This document shows, piece after piece, positions 6,136 through 13,348 of a DNA stretch of 13,957 nt. The first letter of the stretch is position 1; every line of letters starts with the position of its first letter. Both the position numbers and the translations under genes were made by a program. Origin of the DNA: DASPXK01 sp035637315 (GTDB taxonomy: Bacteria; Chloroflexota; UBA6077; JACCZL01); NCBI GenBank assembly GCA_035637315.1, contig DASPXK010000068.1, positions 1 to 13,957 on the forward strand, in the 5' to 3' direction. The notes under the pieces were generated by a model. That model was not told where the DNA came from, did no database searches, and was given only the letters and a program-made list of their open reading frames with translations.

Positions 6136-8493
6136 ATGCCGCGTCGTAAGAAGAAGTCCGCCGAGATCATCGACCTGCCGAGCTTGCCGGTGCGGGATAC
6201 AGTCCTATTCCCGCATGTGGTAACGCCGCTGTTCATCGATCGCGACCGCTCGTTACGGGCGATCGAGGAGGCGATGGGCAGAGAGCGGACGCTGGTGGTG
6301 CTGGCCCAGCGCGATCCGGAGGTCCAGCGACCCAACGCCGACGAGCTGTATGACGTGGGGACCGAAGCGGTAGTCGGTCGTGTCCTCAAGATGCCGGATG
6401 GGTCGACCTCAGCGCTGGTCCAGGGCCAGCGTCGGGTTCGGGTAGTAGGCACCTTCCAGGACGAGCCTTACTTACGGCTCAATGTGATGCCGCTCGAGGA
6501 GCTTGCTTACGATCAGCCGTCGGTCGAGGCGCTGATGCGGGCAGTCCTCAGCCTCTACGAGAAGGTGGTCAAGCTTAGTCGAACGATCCCCGACGACCAC
6601 TACGTGGCGGGGATCAACATCGACGAGCCCGGCTGGTTGGCCGACTTCGCGGTCTCGGACCTGGAGCTGTCGGTGCCGCAACGCCAGGACATTCTGGAAA
6701 CCCTCGATCCAGTCGAGCGGCTCCAGAAGGCCAGCGTCTTTCTGGCCAAGGAACTCGACGTCCTGGAGCTGCAGAGTAAGATCCACTCGCAGGTCCAGCA
6801 GGAAGTGGACAAGAACCAGCGGGAGTACTTCCTGCGCGAGCAGCTCAAGGCGATCCAGAAGGAACTGGGCGAGACCGATGCCCAGGGCCGCGAGGTAGCC
6901 AAACTGCGCGAGAAGATCGAGGCCGCTCGGCTGCCGGACGAAGTCCAGGAGAAGGCAGACGACGAGCTGGACCGGCTAGCCGCGATGCCAGCCATGTCGC
7001 CCGAGGTCGGGATGGTGCGCAGCTATCTAGAGTGGCTGGCGGCGCTGCCCTGGGCTAAGGCCACCGAGGACCGTCTGGACATCAACCACGCGGCCAAGGT
7101 GCTCGAGCGGAACCATTACGGCCTATCTCGGATCAAGGAGCGCATCCTCGAATACATCGCGGTCCGCAAGCTGGCCGCCGAGCGAATGCGGAGCCAGGTC
7201 CTCTGCTTCGTGGGCCCGCCCGGGGTGGGAAAGACGAGCCTGGGCCGGTCGATCGCCCAGGCGCTGGGCCGCAAGTTCGTCCGCGTGTCGCTGGGAGGGA
7301 TCCGTGACGAAGCGGAGATCCGGGGCCACCGTCGCACCTACATCGGCGCGCTGCCGGGACGGATCATCCAGACGATGCGTACGGCCGCCACGATCAATCC
7401 GGTGTTCATGCTCGACGAGATCGACAAGTTGGGAGTGGACTTCCGGGGCGATCCGTCTGCCGCGTTGCTGGAGGTCCTCGATCCCGAGCAGAACATGGCA
7501 TTCTCTGACCACTACCTGGACGTTCAATACGACCTGTCGCGGGTGATGTTCGTGACGACCGCCAACATCCTCGACCCGGTCCCACCCGCCCTGCGTGACC
7601 GGATGGAGGTCATCGAGCTGCCGGGCTACATCGAGGATGAGAAGTACGAGATCGCCCGCCGGTTCCTGATCCCCAAGCAGATCAAGGAGCACGGCCTGGG
7701 TAAGTCGCTGCTGCGCTTCACCGAGGGATGCATGCGCCAGATCATCCGCGAGTACACCCACGAGGCCGGGGTGCGAAACCTGGAACGCCAGATCGCCACA
7801 GCGTGTCGCAAAGTGGCTCGCAAGGTGGCGGCGGGCGACACAACTCGAACGGTGGTTACCGCCCGAAACCTGGCCGACGTGCTGGGCCCACCACGCTTCG
7901 TACACAACCTGGCCGAAGAGAAAGATGAGGTCGGGGTGGCAACCGGGGTGTCGTGGACGCCGGCCGGCGGCGACGTGATGACGGTGGAAGTGTCCCTCCT
8001 CGAGGGCAAGGGCCAGCTCGTCCTGACCGGGCAGCTCGGCGACGTGATGAAGGAGTCGGCTCAGGCGGCGCTGAGCTTTGCCCGCGCCAGAGCCAAGGAC
8101 CTGGGCATCCGCGACAAGTTCTACGAGACCACGGACGTCCACATTCACGTGCCAGCCGGGGCGATCCCCAAGGATGGGCCATCAGCTGGTATTACCATGG
8201 CGACGGCGCTCGTCTCGGCGCTGACTCACCGCCCGGCTGGACGGGAGGTAGCGATGACCGGCGAGATCACGTTGCGGGGACGGGTATTGCCTGTCGGGGG
8301 CGTGCGGGAGAAGGTAGTGGCCGCCCACCGGGCCGGGATCAAAACGTTCGTGCTACCCCGACCCAACCTTAAGGACCTGGAAGAGGTGCCCGAGGACGCC
8401 AAGCGAGAGTTGCGCTTCATCCCCGTTGATCGGATGGACCAGGTCCTGCCGGTCGCCCTCCAGCCGGCAGCCAGCGAGCTCAGAGCAGTCTGA
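6136..8493 (+). CDS. lon: ATP-dependent protease Lon (LonA type)
   Basis: Lon is a cytoplasmic hexameric AAA+ serine protease that unfolds and degrades damaged and short-lived regulatory proteins. The 785-residue product is full length (E. coli Lon has 784). The substrate-binding N-terminal domain opens with 'LPSLPVRDTVLFPHVVTPLF' at residues 14-33. The ATPase has Walker A GPPGVGKT (360-367) and Walker B VFMLDE (423-428). The protease domain has catalytic Ser683 in PKDGPSAG and Lys726 in VREK, with the 43-residue spacing of E. coli Ser679/Lys722. All key residues are present, so it should be active. The ATG at 6136 has a short-spaced CGAGG four bases upstream; translation may be modest or modulated by the leader hairpin. 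It is probably transcribed alone. It converges on the TPR gene with a 31-base gap that holds only a CCCCGGGG palindrome and no clear terminator. Confidence 0.98.
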   Translation: MPRRKKKSAEIIDLPSLPVRDTVLFPHVVTPLFIDRDRSLRAIEEAMGRERTLVVLAQRDPEVQRPNADELYDVGTEAVVGRVLKMPDGSTSALVQGQRRVRVVGTFQDEPYLRLNVMPLEELAYDQPSVEALMRAVLSLYEKVVKLSRTIPDDHYVAGINIDEPGWLADFAVSDLELSVPQRQDILETLDPVERLQKASVFLAKELDVLELQSKIHSQVQQEVDKNQREYFLREQLKAIQKELGETDAQGREVAKLREKIEAARLPDEVQEKADDELDRLAAMPAMSPEVGMVRSYLEWLAALPWAKATEDRLDINHAAKVLERNHYGLSRIKERILEYIAVRKLAAERMRSQVLCFVGPPGVGKTSLGRSIAQALGRKFVRVSLGGIRDEAEIRGHRRTYIGALPGRIIQTMRTAATINPVFMLDEIDKLGVDFRGDPSAALLEVLDPEQNMAFSDHYLDVQYDLSRVMFVTTANILDPVPPALRDRMEVIELPGYIEDEKYEIARRFLIPKQIKEHGLGKSLLRFTEGCMRQIIREYTHEAGVRNLERQIATACRKVARKVAAGDTTRTVVTARNLADVLGPPRFVHNLAEEKDEVGVATGVSWTPAGGDVMTVEVSLLEGKGQLVLTGQLGDVMKESAQAALSFARARAKDLGIRDKFYETTDVHIHVPAGAIPKDGPSAGITMATALVSALTHRPAGREVAMTGEITLRGRVLPVGGVREKVVAAHRAGIKTFVLPRPNLKDLEEVPEDAKRELRFIPVDRMDQVLPVALQPAASELRAV

Positions 8494-8524
8494 AGCCAGT
8501 CGCCCACCCCGGGGAGCGGTGTCC

Positions 8525-9352
8525 TTACCGGTCGTCGGTCAGCTCGGACTCGTCGCCGAGTGCGGCGTCGTCGACCGCTCCTTCCGCGACCTCCCCAGCC
8601 TCGGCATCGGGATCCGCCTCGTCGGCCTCGTCCTCGTCCTCGTCCAGGTCAGAGCGGAAGACGCTATCCTTCGTATACGGCCGAATCTCTGGCGCCTGGG
8701 TCGGAAACGAGGGCCGCGTTCCCATGCTTGGGTCGCGATACGCCTCACGTAGGATGACCCGCACGTGGGCTTCGTCGATTGAGGTGATCGCGGCCGAGTA
8801 CTTGTTGCCCATCTCGGTGAGCTTGACGACCCGCTGGGCGATTTTTGGCTCGAGTTGGCCGACGGGTTGACCGGCCAGGGAGATGATCCGCACGACGCCG
8901 CCTGCTACCTGGAGCTCCGCCTTGTCGCCAGCTGTGAGCGACGCGATCGTGTCGAACGGCGCGATGTCCACCAGGTTGGTCATCGCCGTCTTGCCGCTCT
9001 CCTCGATGAACAGGCGCGGATCGACGGGCGTGGGTGGCGGAGCCACGGCCGCGGCCGTCGCCTCTTCTTCGACCAGTTTTGTCAGCCGCGCCAAGTTCTT
9101 TGCGGCGATGGTGTTGCTTGGATCCAGGCGGGCAGCCTCCGAGTAGCAGTCGCGCGACTCAGCGTAGCGGCCTAGCTCCATGAGCGCCTTGCCCAGCCGA
9201 TTATGGGTGTCTACATCCTCAGGGAAAAGCTCGAGGATCTGTCGGTTGACTTCAACAGCCTCTTGCCAGCGATTTTGCATAGCCAGCTGAATCGCCTTCT
9301 CCGACCGAAGTCGCCTCAAACGTAGTCTGTCCTCAGATTGAAACACGGCCAT
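8525..9352 (-). CDS. TPR protein with HIRAN-like middle region and acidic tail
   Basis: The 275-residue product has no signal peptide or membrane segment and is probably cytoplasmic. Two tetratricopeptide repeats cover about residues 14-47 and 48-81 (for example NRLGKALMELGRYAESRDCYSE and ARLDPSN), a helical module that binds partner proteins. After an Ala/Pro linker (97-110), residues about 138-205 form a small beta-rich unit with 'VVRIISLAGQPVGQLEPKIAQRV', whose pattern recalls HIRAN domains (G-x-x-I/V-G-x-L/Y-x-x-x-x-A); this is a tentative reading. The tail (about 235-275) is very rich in Asp and Glu and probably disordered. The ATG is preceded by GAGGTG (minus strand, 9365-9360) at 7 bases. 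The gene is divergent from leuC and convergent with lon. Its function is unknown; a role in assembling a complex is a guess. Confidence 0.85.
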   Translation of the reverse strand: MAVFQSEDRLRLRRLRSEKAIQLAMQNRWQEAVEVNRQILELFPEDVDTHNRLGKALMELGRYAESRDCYSEAARLDPSNTIAAKNLARLTKLVEEEATAAAVAPPPTPVDPRLFIEESGKTAMTNLVDIAPFDTIASLTAGDKAELQVAGGVVRIISLAGQPVGQLEPKIAQRVVKLTEMGNKYSAAITSIDEAHVRVILREAYRDPSMGTRPSFPTQAPEIRPYTKDSVFRSDLDEDEDEADEADPDAEAGEVAEGAVDDAALGDESELTDDR

Positions 9353-9464
9353 TAGAAGACACCTCAGGGGCGGACGAGTGGACGGGGCACGCAGCAGCCG
9401 TCTCCGACTCTGGGCAAACGGTCTCCCGCACGCCTAGGGGACGGTCGTATGCGGCGGCCAAGCA

Positions 9465-9494
9465 CCGACCGTGGCGTAGCCTGGTGATTATACT
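9465..9494 (+). promoter_or_regulatory. Promoter candidate for leuC-leuD
   Basis: TATACT at 9489-9494 matches five of six bases of the -10 consensus; the best -35 is a poor CCGACC at 9465-9470 with an 18-base spacer. Transcription would begin near 9501, giving a leader of about 178 bases before leuC, long enough to carry a regulatory structure. Confidence 0.3.
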
Positions 9495-9514
9495 CCTGGG
9501 AGGCGGATCTGCAA
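9487..9514 (-). promoter_or_regulatory. Promoter candidate for the TPR gene
   Basis: On the minus strand TTGCAG (9514-9509), a 16-base spacer and a perfect TATAAT (9492-9487) make a plausible sigma-70 promoter. Transcription would start near 9480, leaving a leader of about 128 bases. The -10 overlaps the opposing -10 candidate for leuC. Confidence 0.35.
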
Positions 9515-9527
9515 TAACAAAAGCAAA

Positions 9528-9580
9528 CTGGACCGTGGTGTACTGGAGGGCCGGTATCAGTATCGCTGAGCCCGGTCCAG
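9528..9580 (+). promoter_or_regulatory. Folded leader upstream of leuC
   Basis: CTGGACC (9528-9534) pairs perfectly with GGTCCAG (9574-9580). Directly stacked inside on the 3' side, GCCC (9570-9573) pairs with GGGC (9548-9551), and CAG/CTG (9558-9560 with 9566-9568) closes the tip, leaving a 13-base bulge on the 5' side. No T-run follows, so it is not an ordinary intrinsic terminator. Confidence 0.4.
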
Positions 9581-9665
9581 CAGACGGCTGTTTGCGGTTG
9601 CGCCTGACGCACCGGTAGCATCGGCACAGGACGGTCGAAATCGTCTGCGGCAGCGAGCGACACAT

Positions 9666-9672
9666 AGGAGAG
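9666..9672 (+). promoter_or_regulatory. Ribosome-binding site of leuC
   Basis: AGGAGAG lies six bases before the ATG at 9679 (eight counted from the AGGAG core). It is one of the strongest Shine-Dalgarno sequences in the window and fixes the leuC start. Confidence 0.75.
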
Positions 9673-9678
9673 ATACGA

Positions 9679-11094
9679 ATGGCAGGCCCACGAACGCTCT
9701 TCGAGAAGGTCTGGGAAGCGCACGTCGTGCGCGAGCCGGCGGGCGAGCCTGCCCTCCTCTACATCGACCTCCACCTCGTGCACGAGGTAACCTCGCCTCA
9801 AGCGTTCGAGGGTCTCGCGGTCACTGGCCGCAACGTGCGCCGCCCGGACCTGACGATCGCGACGGCGGACCATAACGTGCCGACGACCGACCGCAGCCTG
9901 CCGATCGAGGACCCCATCTCGGCTCAGCAGTTGGCGGCGCTTGACCGTAACTGCGCTCAGTTCGGCATCCGTCTGGAGGGGGCGTTGAGCCCTCTTCAGG
10001 GTATTGTGCACGTGATCGGCCCCGAGCTCGGGTTGACCCAGCCGGGCATGACGGTCGTCTGTGGCGACAGCCACACCGCTACCCACGGCGCATTCGGCGC
10101 GCTGGCATTCGGCATTGGGACCTCGGAGGTCGAGCACGTCCTGGCGACGCAGACCCTGATTCAGGCGCGCCCCAAGTCGATGGAGATCAGGGTCGACGGC
10201 GACCCGCCACCGGGCGTCACCGCCAAGGACGTCGTCCTGGGCATCATCGGCCGAATTGGGATCGGCGGCGCGAACGGCCACGTGATCGAGTACGCCGGCT
10301 CGACTATCCGCGCGCTCTCGATGGAGGGCCGGATGACTATCTCCAACATGTCGATCGAGGCTGGCGGACGGGCCGGCATGATTGGGCCGGACGAAACCAC
10401 CTTCAGCTACCTTGAAGGTCGGCCGCATGCGCCCAAGGGCAAGCTGTGGGAGCAAGCGCTCGACTGCTGGCGAAGCCTGCCGACCGACCCGGGCGCGAGC
10501 TACGACAAGTCGGTGGCGATTCAAGCGGGCGACCTGGTGCCCTACGTCACCTGGGGCACCAACCCGAGCATGGTGGCGCCGGTCACCGACCGCATTCCGG
10601 ATCCCGAGTCGATGGCGGAGCCGGCGCAGCGTGAGGCGGCCTTGCGGGCGCTCAAATACATGGACCTTTCGCCCGGCACCCCGATCCAGGATATCGCCCT
10701 GGACCGCGTGTTCATCGGCTCCTGCACCAACTCGCGCATCGAGGACCTCGAGGCGGCGGCCCGCGTGGTGCGCGGGCGGCGGGTGAACCCGCGGATACGC
10801 GCCATGGTCGTGCCCGGTTCGCAGCAGGTCAAGGCCGACGCCGAGCGACGCGGTCTCGATAAGGTCTTCACGCAGGCCGGCTTCGAGTGGCGAGAGGCCG
10901 GCTGCTCGATGTGCCTCGGAATGAACCCGGACATCCTTGCCCCCGGCGAGCGGTGCGCCTCGACGTCCAACCGCAACTTCGAGGGCCGACAGGGACCAGG
11001 CGGGCGCACACACCTGGTCAGTCCGGCGATGGCCGCCGCGGCGGCCGTTGCTGGCCACTTCGTCGACATTCGCGACTGGAACCTCGAGGAGTAG
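9679..11094 (+). CDS. leuC: 3-isopropylmalate dehydratase, large subunit
   Basis: With LeuD this forms isopropylmalate isomerase, which converts 2-isopropylmalate to 3-isopropylmalate in leucine synthesis in the cytoplasm. The 471-residue product is collinear with bacterial LeuC (466 in E. coli). It opens with MAGPRTLFEKVWEAHVV, and carries DHNVPTTDR and GDSHTATHGAFGALAFGIGTSEVEHVLATQ, typical aconitase-superfamily blocks. The three cysteine ligands of the 4Fe-4S cluster are Cys349 (GSCTNSR), Cys409 and Cys412 (GCSMC), matching E. coli 347, 407 and 410. It should be active. The start is set by AGGAG at 9666-9670. LeuD follows after 8 bases, so the two are certainly cotranscribed. No leuA or leuB lies in the window. 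The long structured leader suggests control by leucine supply, which is inference. Confidence 0.98.
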   Translation: MAGPRTLFEKVWEAHVVREPAGEPALLYIDLHLVHEVTSPQAFEGLAVTGRNVRRPDLTIATADHNVPTTDRSLPIEDPISAQQLAALDRNCAQFGIRLEGALSPLQGIVHVIGPELGLTQPGMTVVCGDSHTATHGAFGALAFGIGTSEVEHVLATQTLIQARPKSMEIRVDGDPPPGVTAKDVVLGIIGRIGIGGANGHVIEYAGSTIRALSMEGRMTISNMSIEAGGRAGMIGPDETTFSYLEGRPHAPKGKLWEQALDCWRSLPTDPGASYDKSVAIQAGDLVPYVTWGTNPSMVAPVTDRIPDPESMAEPAQREAALRALKYMDLSPGTPIQDIALDRVFIGSCTNSRIEDLEAAARVVRGRRVNPRIRAMVVPGSQQVKADAERRGLDKVFTQAGFEWREAGCSMCLGMNPDILAPGERCASTSNRNFEGRQGPGGRTHLVSPAMAAAAAVAGHFVDIRDWNLEE

Positions 11095-11102
11095 CGGACA
11101 GC

Positions 11103-11711
11103 ATGGAGAAGTTCACCACTCACACCGGGAAGGTGGTCCCCCTCGACCGCCCCAACGTCGACACGGACCAGATCATTCCGGCCGTCCATTTGAAGCGGAT
11201 CGAGCGGACTGGTTTTGGCCGATTTCTGTTTGCGAGCTGGCGCAAGGATCCGAGCTTCGTGCTGAACCGACCCGAGTATGCGGGGGCGAGCATTCTCGTG
11301 GCCGGCGACAACTTTGGCTGCGGCTCATCGCGGGAGCATGCCCCGTGGGCACTCCTGGATCACGGGTTTCGGGTCGTCATCGCCCCGTCGTTCGCCGACA
11401 TCTTCTACAACAACTCGTTCAAGAACGGGCTCTTGCTGGCCACTCTGCCGCCCGACGCGGTCCGCACAATCGTCGACTGGGCGACGGGTGAGCCAGGCTT
11501 TAGCCTGATGGTCGATCTGGAGAGGCAAACGGTCTCCGACGGGCGAGGGCTCGAGGCGCAGTTCGAGATCGACCCGTTTCGCAAGCACTGCCTGCTCAAC
11601 GGGCTCGACGACATCGGGCTGACCCTGGGCCACGAGGCCGACATCGCCGCGTTCGAAGCGCGCCGGCCCGCCTGGCTGCCAACCACGACGGCCCGATCGG
11701 CTGCGCGCTAG
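11103..11711 (+). CDS. leuD: 3-isopropylmalate dehydratase, small subunit
   Basis: LeuD is the swivel-domain subunit that completes the isopropylmalate isomerase active site with LeuC. The product has 202 residues (201 in E. coli). Typical features are 'MEKFTTHTGKVVPLDRPNVDTDQIIPA' at the N-terminus (residues 1-27), the substrate-binding loop GDNFGCGSSREHAPWAL and SFADIFYNNSFKNGLL. I start it at the ATG at 11103: the frame is open back to 10887, but that part lies inside leuC and lacks LeuD homology. The gap to leuC is 8 bases, and GAGGAG at 11086-11091, at the end of leuC, can serve as ribosome-binding site with 11-base spacing. The C-terminal tail is slightly extended and Ala/Arg-rich. The stop codon sits in a set of inverted repeats (11703-11755). 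Confidence 0.97.
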   Translation: MEKFTTHTGKVVPLDRPNVDTDQIIPAVHLKRIERTGFGRFLFASWRKDPSFVLNRPEYAGASILVAGDNFGCGSSREHAPWALLDHGFRVVIAPSFADIFYNNSFKNGLLLATLPPDAVRTIVDWATGEPGFSLMVDLERQTVSDGRGLEAQFEIDPFRKHCLLNGLDDIGLTLGHEADIAAFEARRPAWLPTTTARSAAR

Positions 11712-11755
11712 GTGGAAAGCGCGCCAGTACATGTAGCAAACTTGCGTGCGCGCTT
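11703..11755 (+). terminator. Competing inverted repeats at the end of leuD, possible terminator
   Basis: Three arms are present: GCGCGCT (11703-11709, holding the first base of the stop codon), AAGCGCGC (11717-11724) and GCGCGCTT (11748-11755). Arm 2 can pair with arm 1 (7 bp, 8-base loop) or with arm 3 (8 bp, 23-base loop), not both. The downstream TTGGTATATATCTT is AT-rich but not a true T-run, so a terminator is possible rather than certain. Confidence 0.4.
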
Positions 11756-11757
11756 GG

Positions 11758-11764
11758 TATATAT
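11758..11764 (+). promoter_or_regulatory. Possible -10 box for the substrate-binding protein gene
   Basis: TATATAT lies in an AT-rich island between leuD and the next gene, about 120 bases before its start. No convincing -35 lies at the right spacing, and the same bases could instead be the tail of the leuD terminator. Confidence 0.2.
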
Positions 11765-11833
11765 CTTGCAGCCAAATGTTGGACGGCTCTCCGAGGTAGT
11801 CCTGCCAAGGGGGCCGCTTGGTATCAGTGCGGG

Positions 11834-11858
11834 GCCGCCCAGGGCTTTTCGGGGCGGC
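11834..11858 (+). promoter_or_regulatory. GC-rich hairpin before the substrate-binding protein gene
   Basis: GCCGCCC (11834-11840) and GGGCGGC (11852-11858) form a perfect 7-bp stem around an 11-base loop. It ends 15 bases before the ribosome-binding site. GGGGCCGC occurs at 11810-11817 and again at 11831-11838, so the upstream copy could compete for the 3' arm. The role is unknown. Confidence 0.4.
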
Positions 11859-11873
11859 GCCATCTCAGGATGA

Positions 11874-11880
11874 GGGAGGT
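11874..11880 (+). promoter_or_regulatory. Ribosome-binding site that decides the lipoprotein start
   Basis: GGGAGGT, followed by a 4-base gap, precedes the ATG at 11885. An in-frame ATG at 11870 lies upstream of this site and has no Shine-Dalgarno sequence of its own, so the later ATG is chosen. Confidence 0.65.
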
Positions 11881-11884
11881 ATCG

Positions 11885-13291
11885 ATGAGCAGGGTCGTTC
11901 GCCCAGCGAACCGCCCGCCGCGGGCGGGCACCACTCGAAGCGCTCCGTTTTGGCTGAGTTTGTCGGCGCTAACCGCGCTGGCGTTCTTCCTGGCCGCCTG
12001 CGCAGGCCCCACGCCATCGCCAACCGCAGCCCCGGCGAAGCCTACCGAGGCACCGAAGCCGGCCGCCTCGCCAGCAGCCAGTCCGGCAGCCTCGCCCGCC
12101 GCTTCGCCGGCCGCCAGCCCGGCTGCATCGCCGGCTGCCGCTGCACCCGGCCAGTTGAGCGGCACGATCAAGATCGTTTCCTCGCTGCCGCGGACAGGCA
12201 GCAGCAAGGGCCAGACCGACACGATTGTCAACTCGATCAAGATGGCGCTCGACGAGGCCAACAATCGAGTCGGTGGGGCCTCTATCAGCTACGAGGACAT
12301 GGACGACGCGACCCCCGCCCGCGGCGCGTGGGACGCCGGCAAGGAGGCAGAGAACGCCAACAAGGCCGTCTCCGACGCGGACGTGATGGTGTACATCGGG
12401 ACGTTCAACTCTGGCGCCGCCAAGGTCGCCATCCCGATCCTGAATCGCGCCAGCCTGGTGATGATCAGCCCGGCCAACACGTACCCCGGGCTGACGAAGC
12501 CGGGCAAGGGCGAAGCGAACGAGCCTGACGTGTATTACCCAACGGGCAGGCGTAACTACTCGCGTGTTGTGCCGGCGGATGACCTGCAGGGCGCGGTGGG
12601 CGCGAACTGGGCCAAGCAGCTCGGCGCAACCAAGGTATACGTGCTGGACGACACCGAGCTGTACGGCCACGGGATCGCGGTCGTCTTTGCCGAGACGGCT
12701 CGACAGATCGGGTTGAACGTGGTGGGAGGACCTGAGGGGATCGATCCGAAGGCATCCGACTACCGCGCGTTGGCCACCAAGGTCCGCGGGGTAAACCCGG
12801 ACCTGATCTACTACGGCGGCATCACCCAGAACAACGCCGGCAAGCTGGCCAAGGACCTGCGGGCCGTACTCGGGCCCAGCGTGAAGCTGATGGGCCCGGA
12901 CGGGATCTACGAGCAAGCGTTCTTGGACGACGCGGGCGACGCGGCCGACGGCATGTACATCACGTTTGGCGGCGTGGCGCCCAGCAAGCTGGCCGGCAAG
13001 GGCGGGCAGTGGTATCAGGCGTATAAAGCCAAGTTCGGTGGCGAGCCGGAGGCGTACGCGGGGTACGGCTACGAGGCGGCCAAGGTGGCGCTGGACGCGA
13101 TCCAGCGGGCCGGCCGCAAAGACCGGGGCGCCATTCGAGAGGCGGTCTTCGCGACGAAGGACTACGACGGCGTGCTGGGCAAGTGGTCCTTCGACCAGAA
13201 CGGCGACACGACGTTGACCAACATGTCTGGTCGCCAGGTCAAGGGCGGGAAGTTCGACGACGCCAACGCCGTGACCCTGAGCGCTCAATAA
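11885..13291 (+). CDS. Branched-chain amino acid-type ABC transporter substrate-binding lipoprotein (LivJ/LivK-like)
   Basis: The 468-residue product is an extracytoplasmic lipoprotein. Its signal peptide ends in the lipobox LAAC, with lipidated Cys39. A flexible linker (40-90) contains six tandem AASP units, common for tethering such proteins in bacteria without a typical outer-membrane periplasm. Residues about 91-468 form a type I periplasmic-binding fold (Peripla_BP_6): 'GTIKIVSSLPRTGS', 'YIGTFNSGAAKVAIPILNRA', 'ISPANT' and the hinge-side 'LYGHGIAVVFAETARQIG'. Family members bind leucine, isoleucine, valine, or many other small ligands such as amides and aromatic acids; the ligand cannot be read from sequence. 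It follows leuCD on the same strand, which favours an amino-acid role, but the intervening 173 bases carry a possible terminator and it may have its own promoter. No permease or ATPase genes lie downstream; it is followed by a Uma2 gene. Confidence 0.93.
   Translation: MSRVVRPANRPPRAGTTRSAPFWLSLSALTALAFFLAACAGPTPSPTAAPAKPTEAPKPAASPAASPAASPAASPAASPAASPAAAAPGQLSGTIKIVSSLPRTGSSKGQTDTIVNSIKMALDEANNRVGGASISYEDMDDATPARGAWDAGKEAENANKAVSDADVMVYIGTFNSGAAKVAIPILNRASLVMISPANTYPGLTKPGKGEANEPDVYYPTGRRNYSRVVPADDLQGAVGANWAKQLGATKVYVLDDTELYGHGIAVVFAETARQIGLNVVGGPEGIDPKASDYRALATKVRGVNPDLIYYGGITQNNAGKLAKDLRAVLGPSVKLMGPDGIYEQAFLDDAGDAADGMYITFGGVAPSKLAGKGGQWYQAYKAKFGGEPEAYAGYGYEAAKVALDAIQRAGRKDRGAIREAVFATKDYDGVLGKWSFDQNGDTTLTNMSGRQVKGGKFDDANAVTLSAQ
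12062..12133 (+). repeat. Tandem AASP-coding repeat (six 12-base units)
   Basis: Six consecutive Ala-Ala-Ser-Pro units occupy residues 60-83 of the lipoprotein. The units use different synonymous codons (Ser as TCG, AGT or AGC), so the repeat is conserved at protein level and not a recent DNA slippage product. It forms the flexible linker between the lipid anchor and the binding domain. Confidence 0.9.
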
Positions 13292-13336
13292 GCGCACAGG
13301 GCATCCGGGTCCCCCCTCGTGGTTGCCTCGGGGTCC

Positions 13337-13342
13337 TATAAT
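13337..13342 (+). promoter_or_regulatory. TATAAT -10 box of the Uma2 gene
   Basis: A perfect TATAAT sits only 20 bases before the ATG at 13363. The predicted start, near 13349, would coincide with the first base of the ribosome-binding site. No -35 hexamer is visible at 16-18 bases. The gene may therefore also depend on read-through from the upstream gene. Confidence 0.35.
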
Positions 13343-13348
13343 CGGGCC

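Larger units (their letters stand above)
9353..9678. promoter_or_regulatory. Divergent regulatory region between the TPR gene and leuC
   Basis: This 326-base stretch holds no full gene. From left to right it contains the ribosome-binding site of the TPR gene, a GC-rich segment without visible structure (about 9370-9460), overlapping -10 boxes facing in opposite directions (9487-9494), an AAC/AAAGC-rich stretch (9511-9527), the leader hairpin (9528-9580), a competing long-range pairing (GCAGACG 9580-9586 with CGTCTGC 9642-9648) and the leuC ribosome-binding site. No T-box element is recognisable. Confidence 0.6.

Noticed and set aside
7123..8148. 341-codon open frame antisense to lon
   Set aside because: It is a shadow of the conserved ATPase and protease domains of Lon.
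8494..8524. Bidirectional terminator between lon and the TPR gene
   Set aside because: The CCCCGGGG palindrome is too short for a stem with a loop and no T-run follows on either strand.
9500..9678. T-box riboswitch upstream of leuC
   Set aside because: No AGGGTGGNACCGCG-like T-box sequence and no terminator with a T-run; GTGGTGTAC at 9535 is only a superficial resemblance.
9364..11058. 564-codon open frame antisense to leuC
   Set aside because: It mirrors the codon pattern of leuC in GC-rich DNA; the product is Arg/His/Gly-rich without recognisable domains, and leuC itself is certain.
10887..11102. Longer start for leuD inside leuC
   Set aside because: The extension lies in another frame of leuC and lacks LeuD homology; ATG 11103 gives the family length.
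11969..13297. 442-codon open frame antisense to the substrate-binding lipoprotein
   Set aside because: Its composition is explained by the opposite strand of a G/C-third-position gene; no domain is visible and it ends in a Gly/Arg-rich mirror of the AASP repeat.
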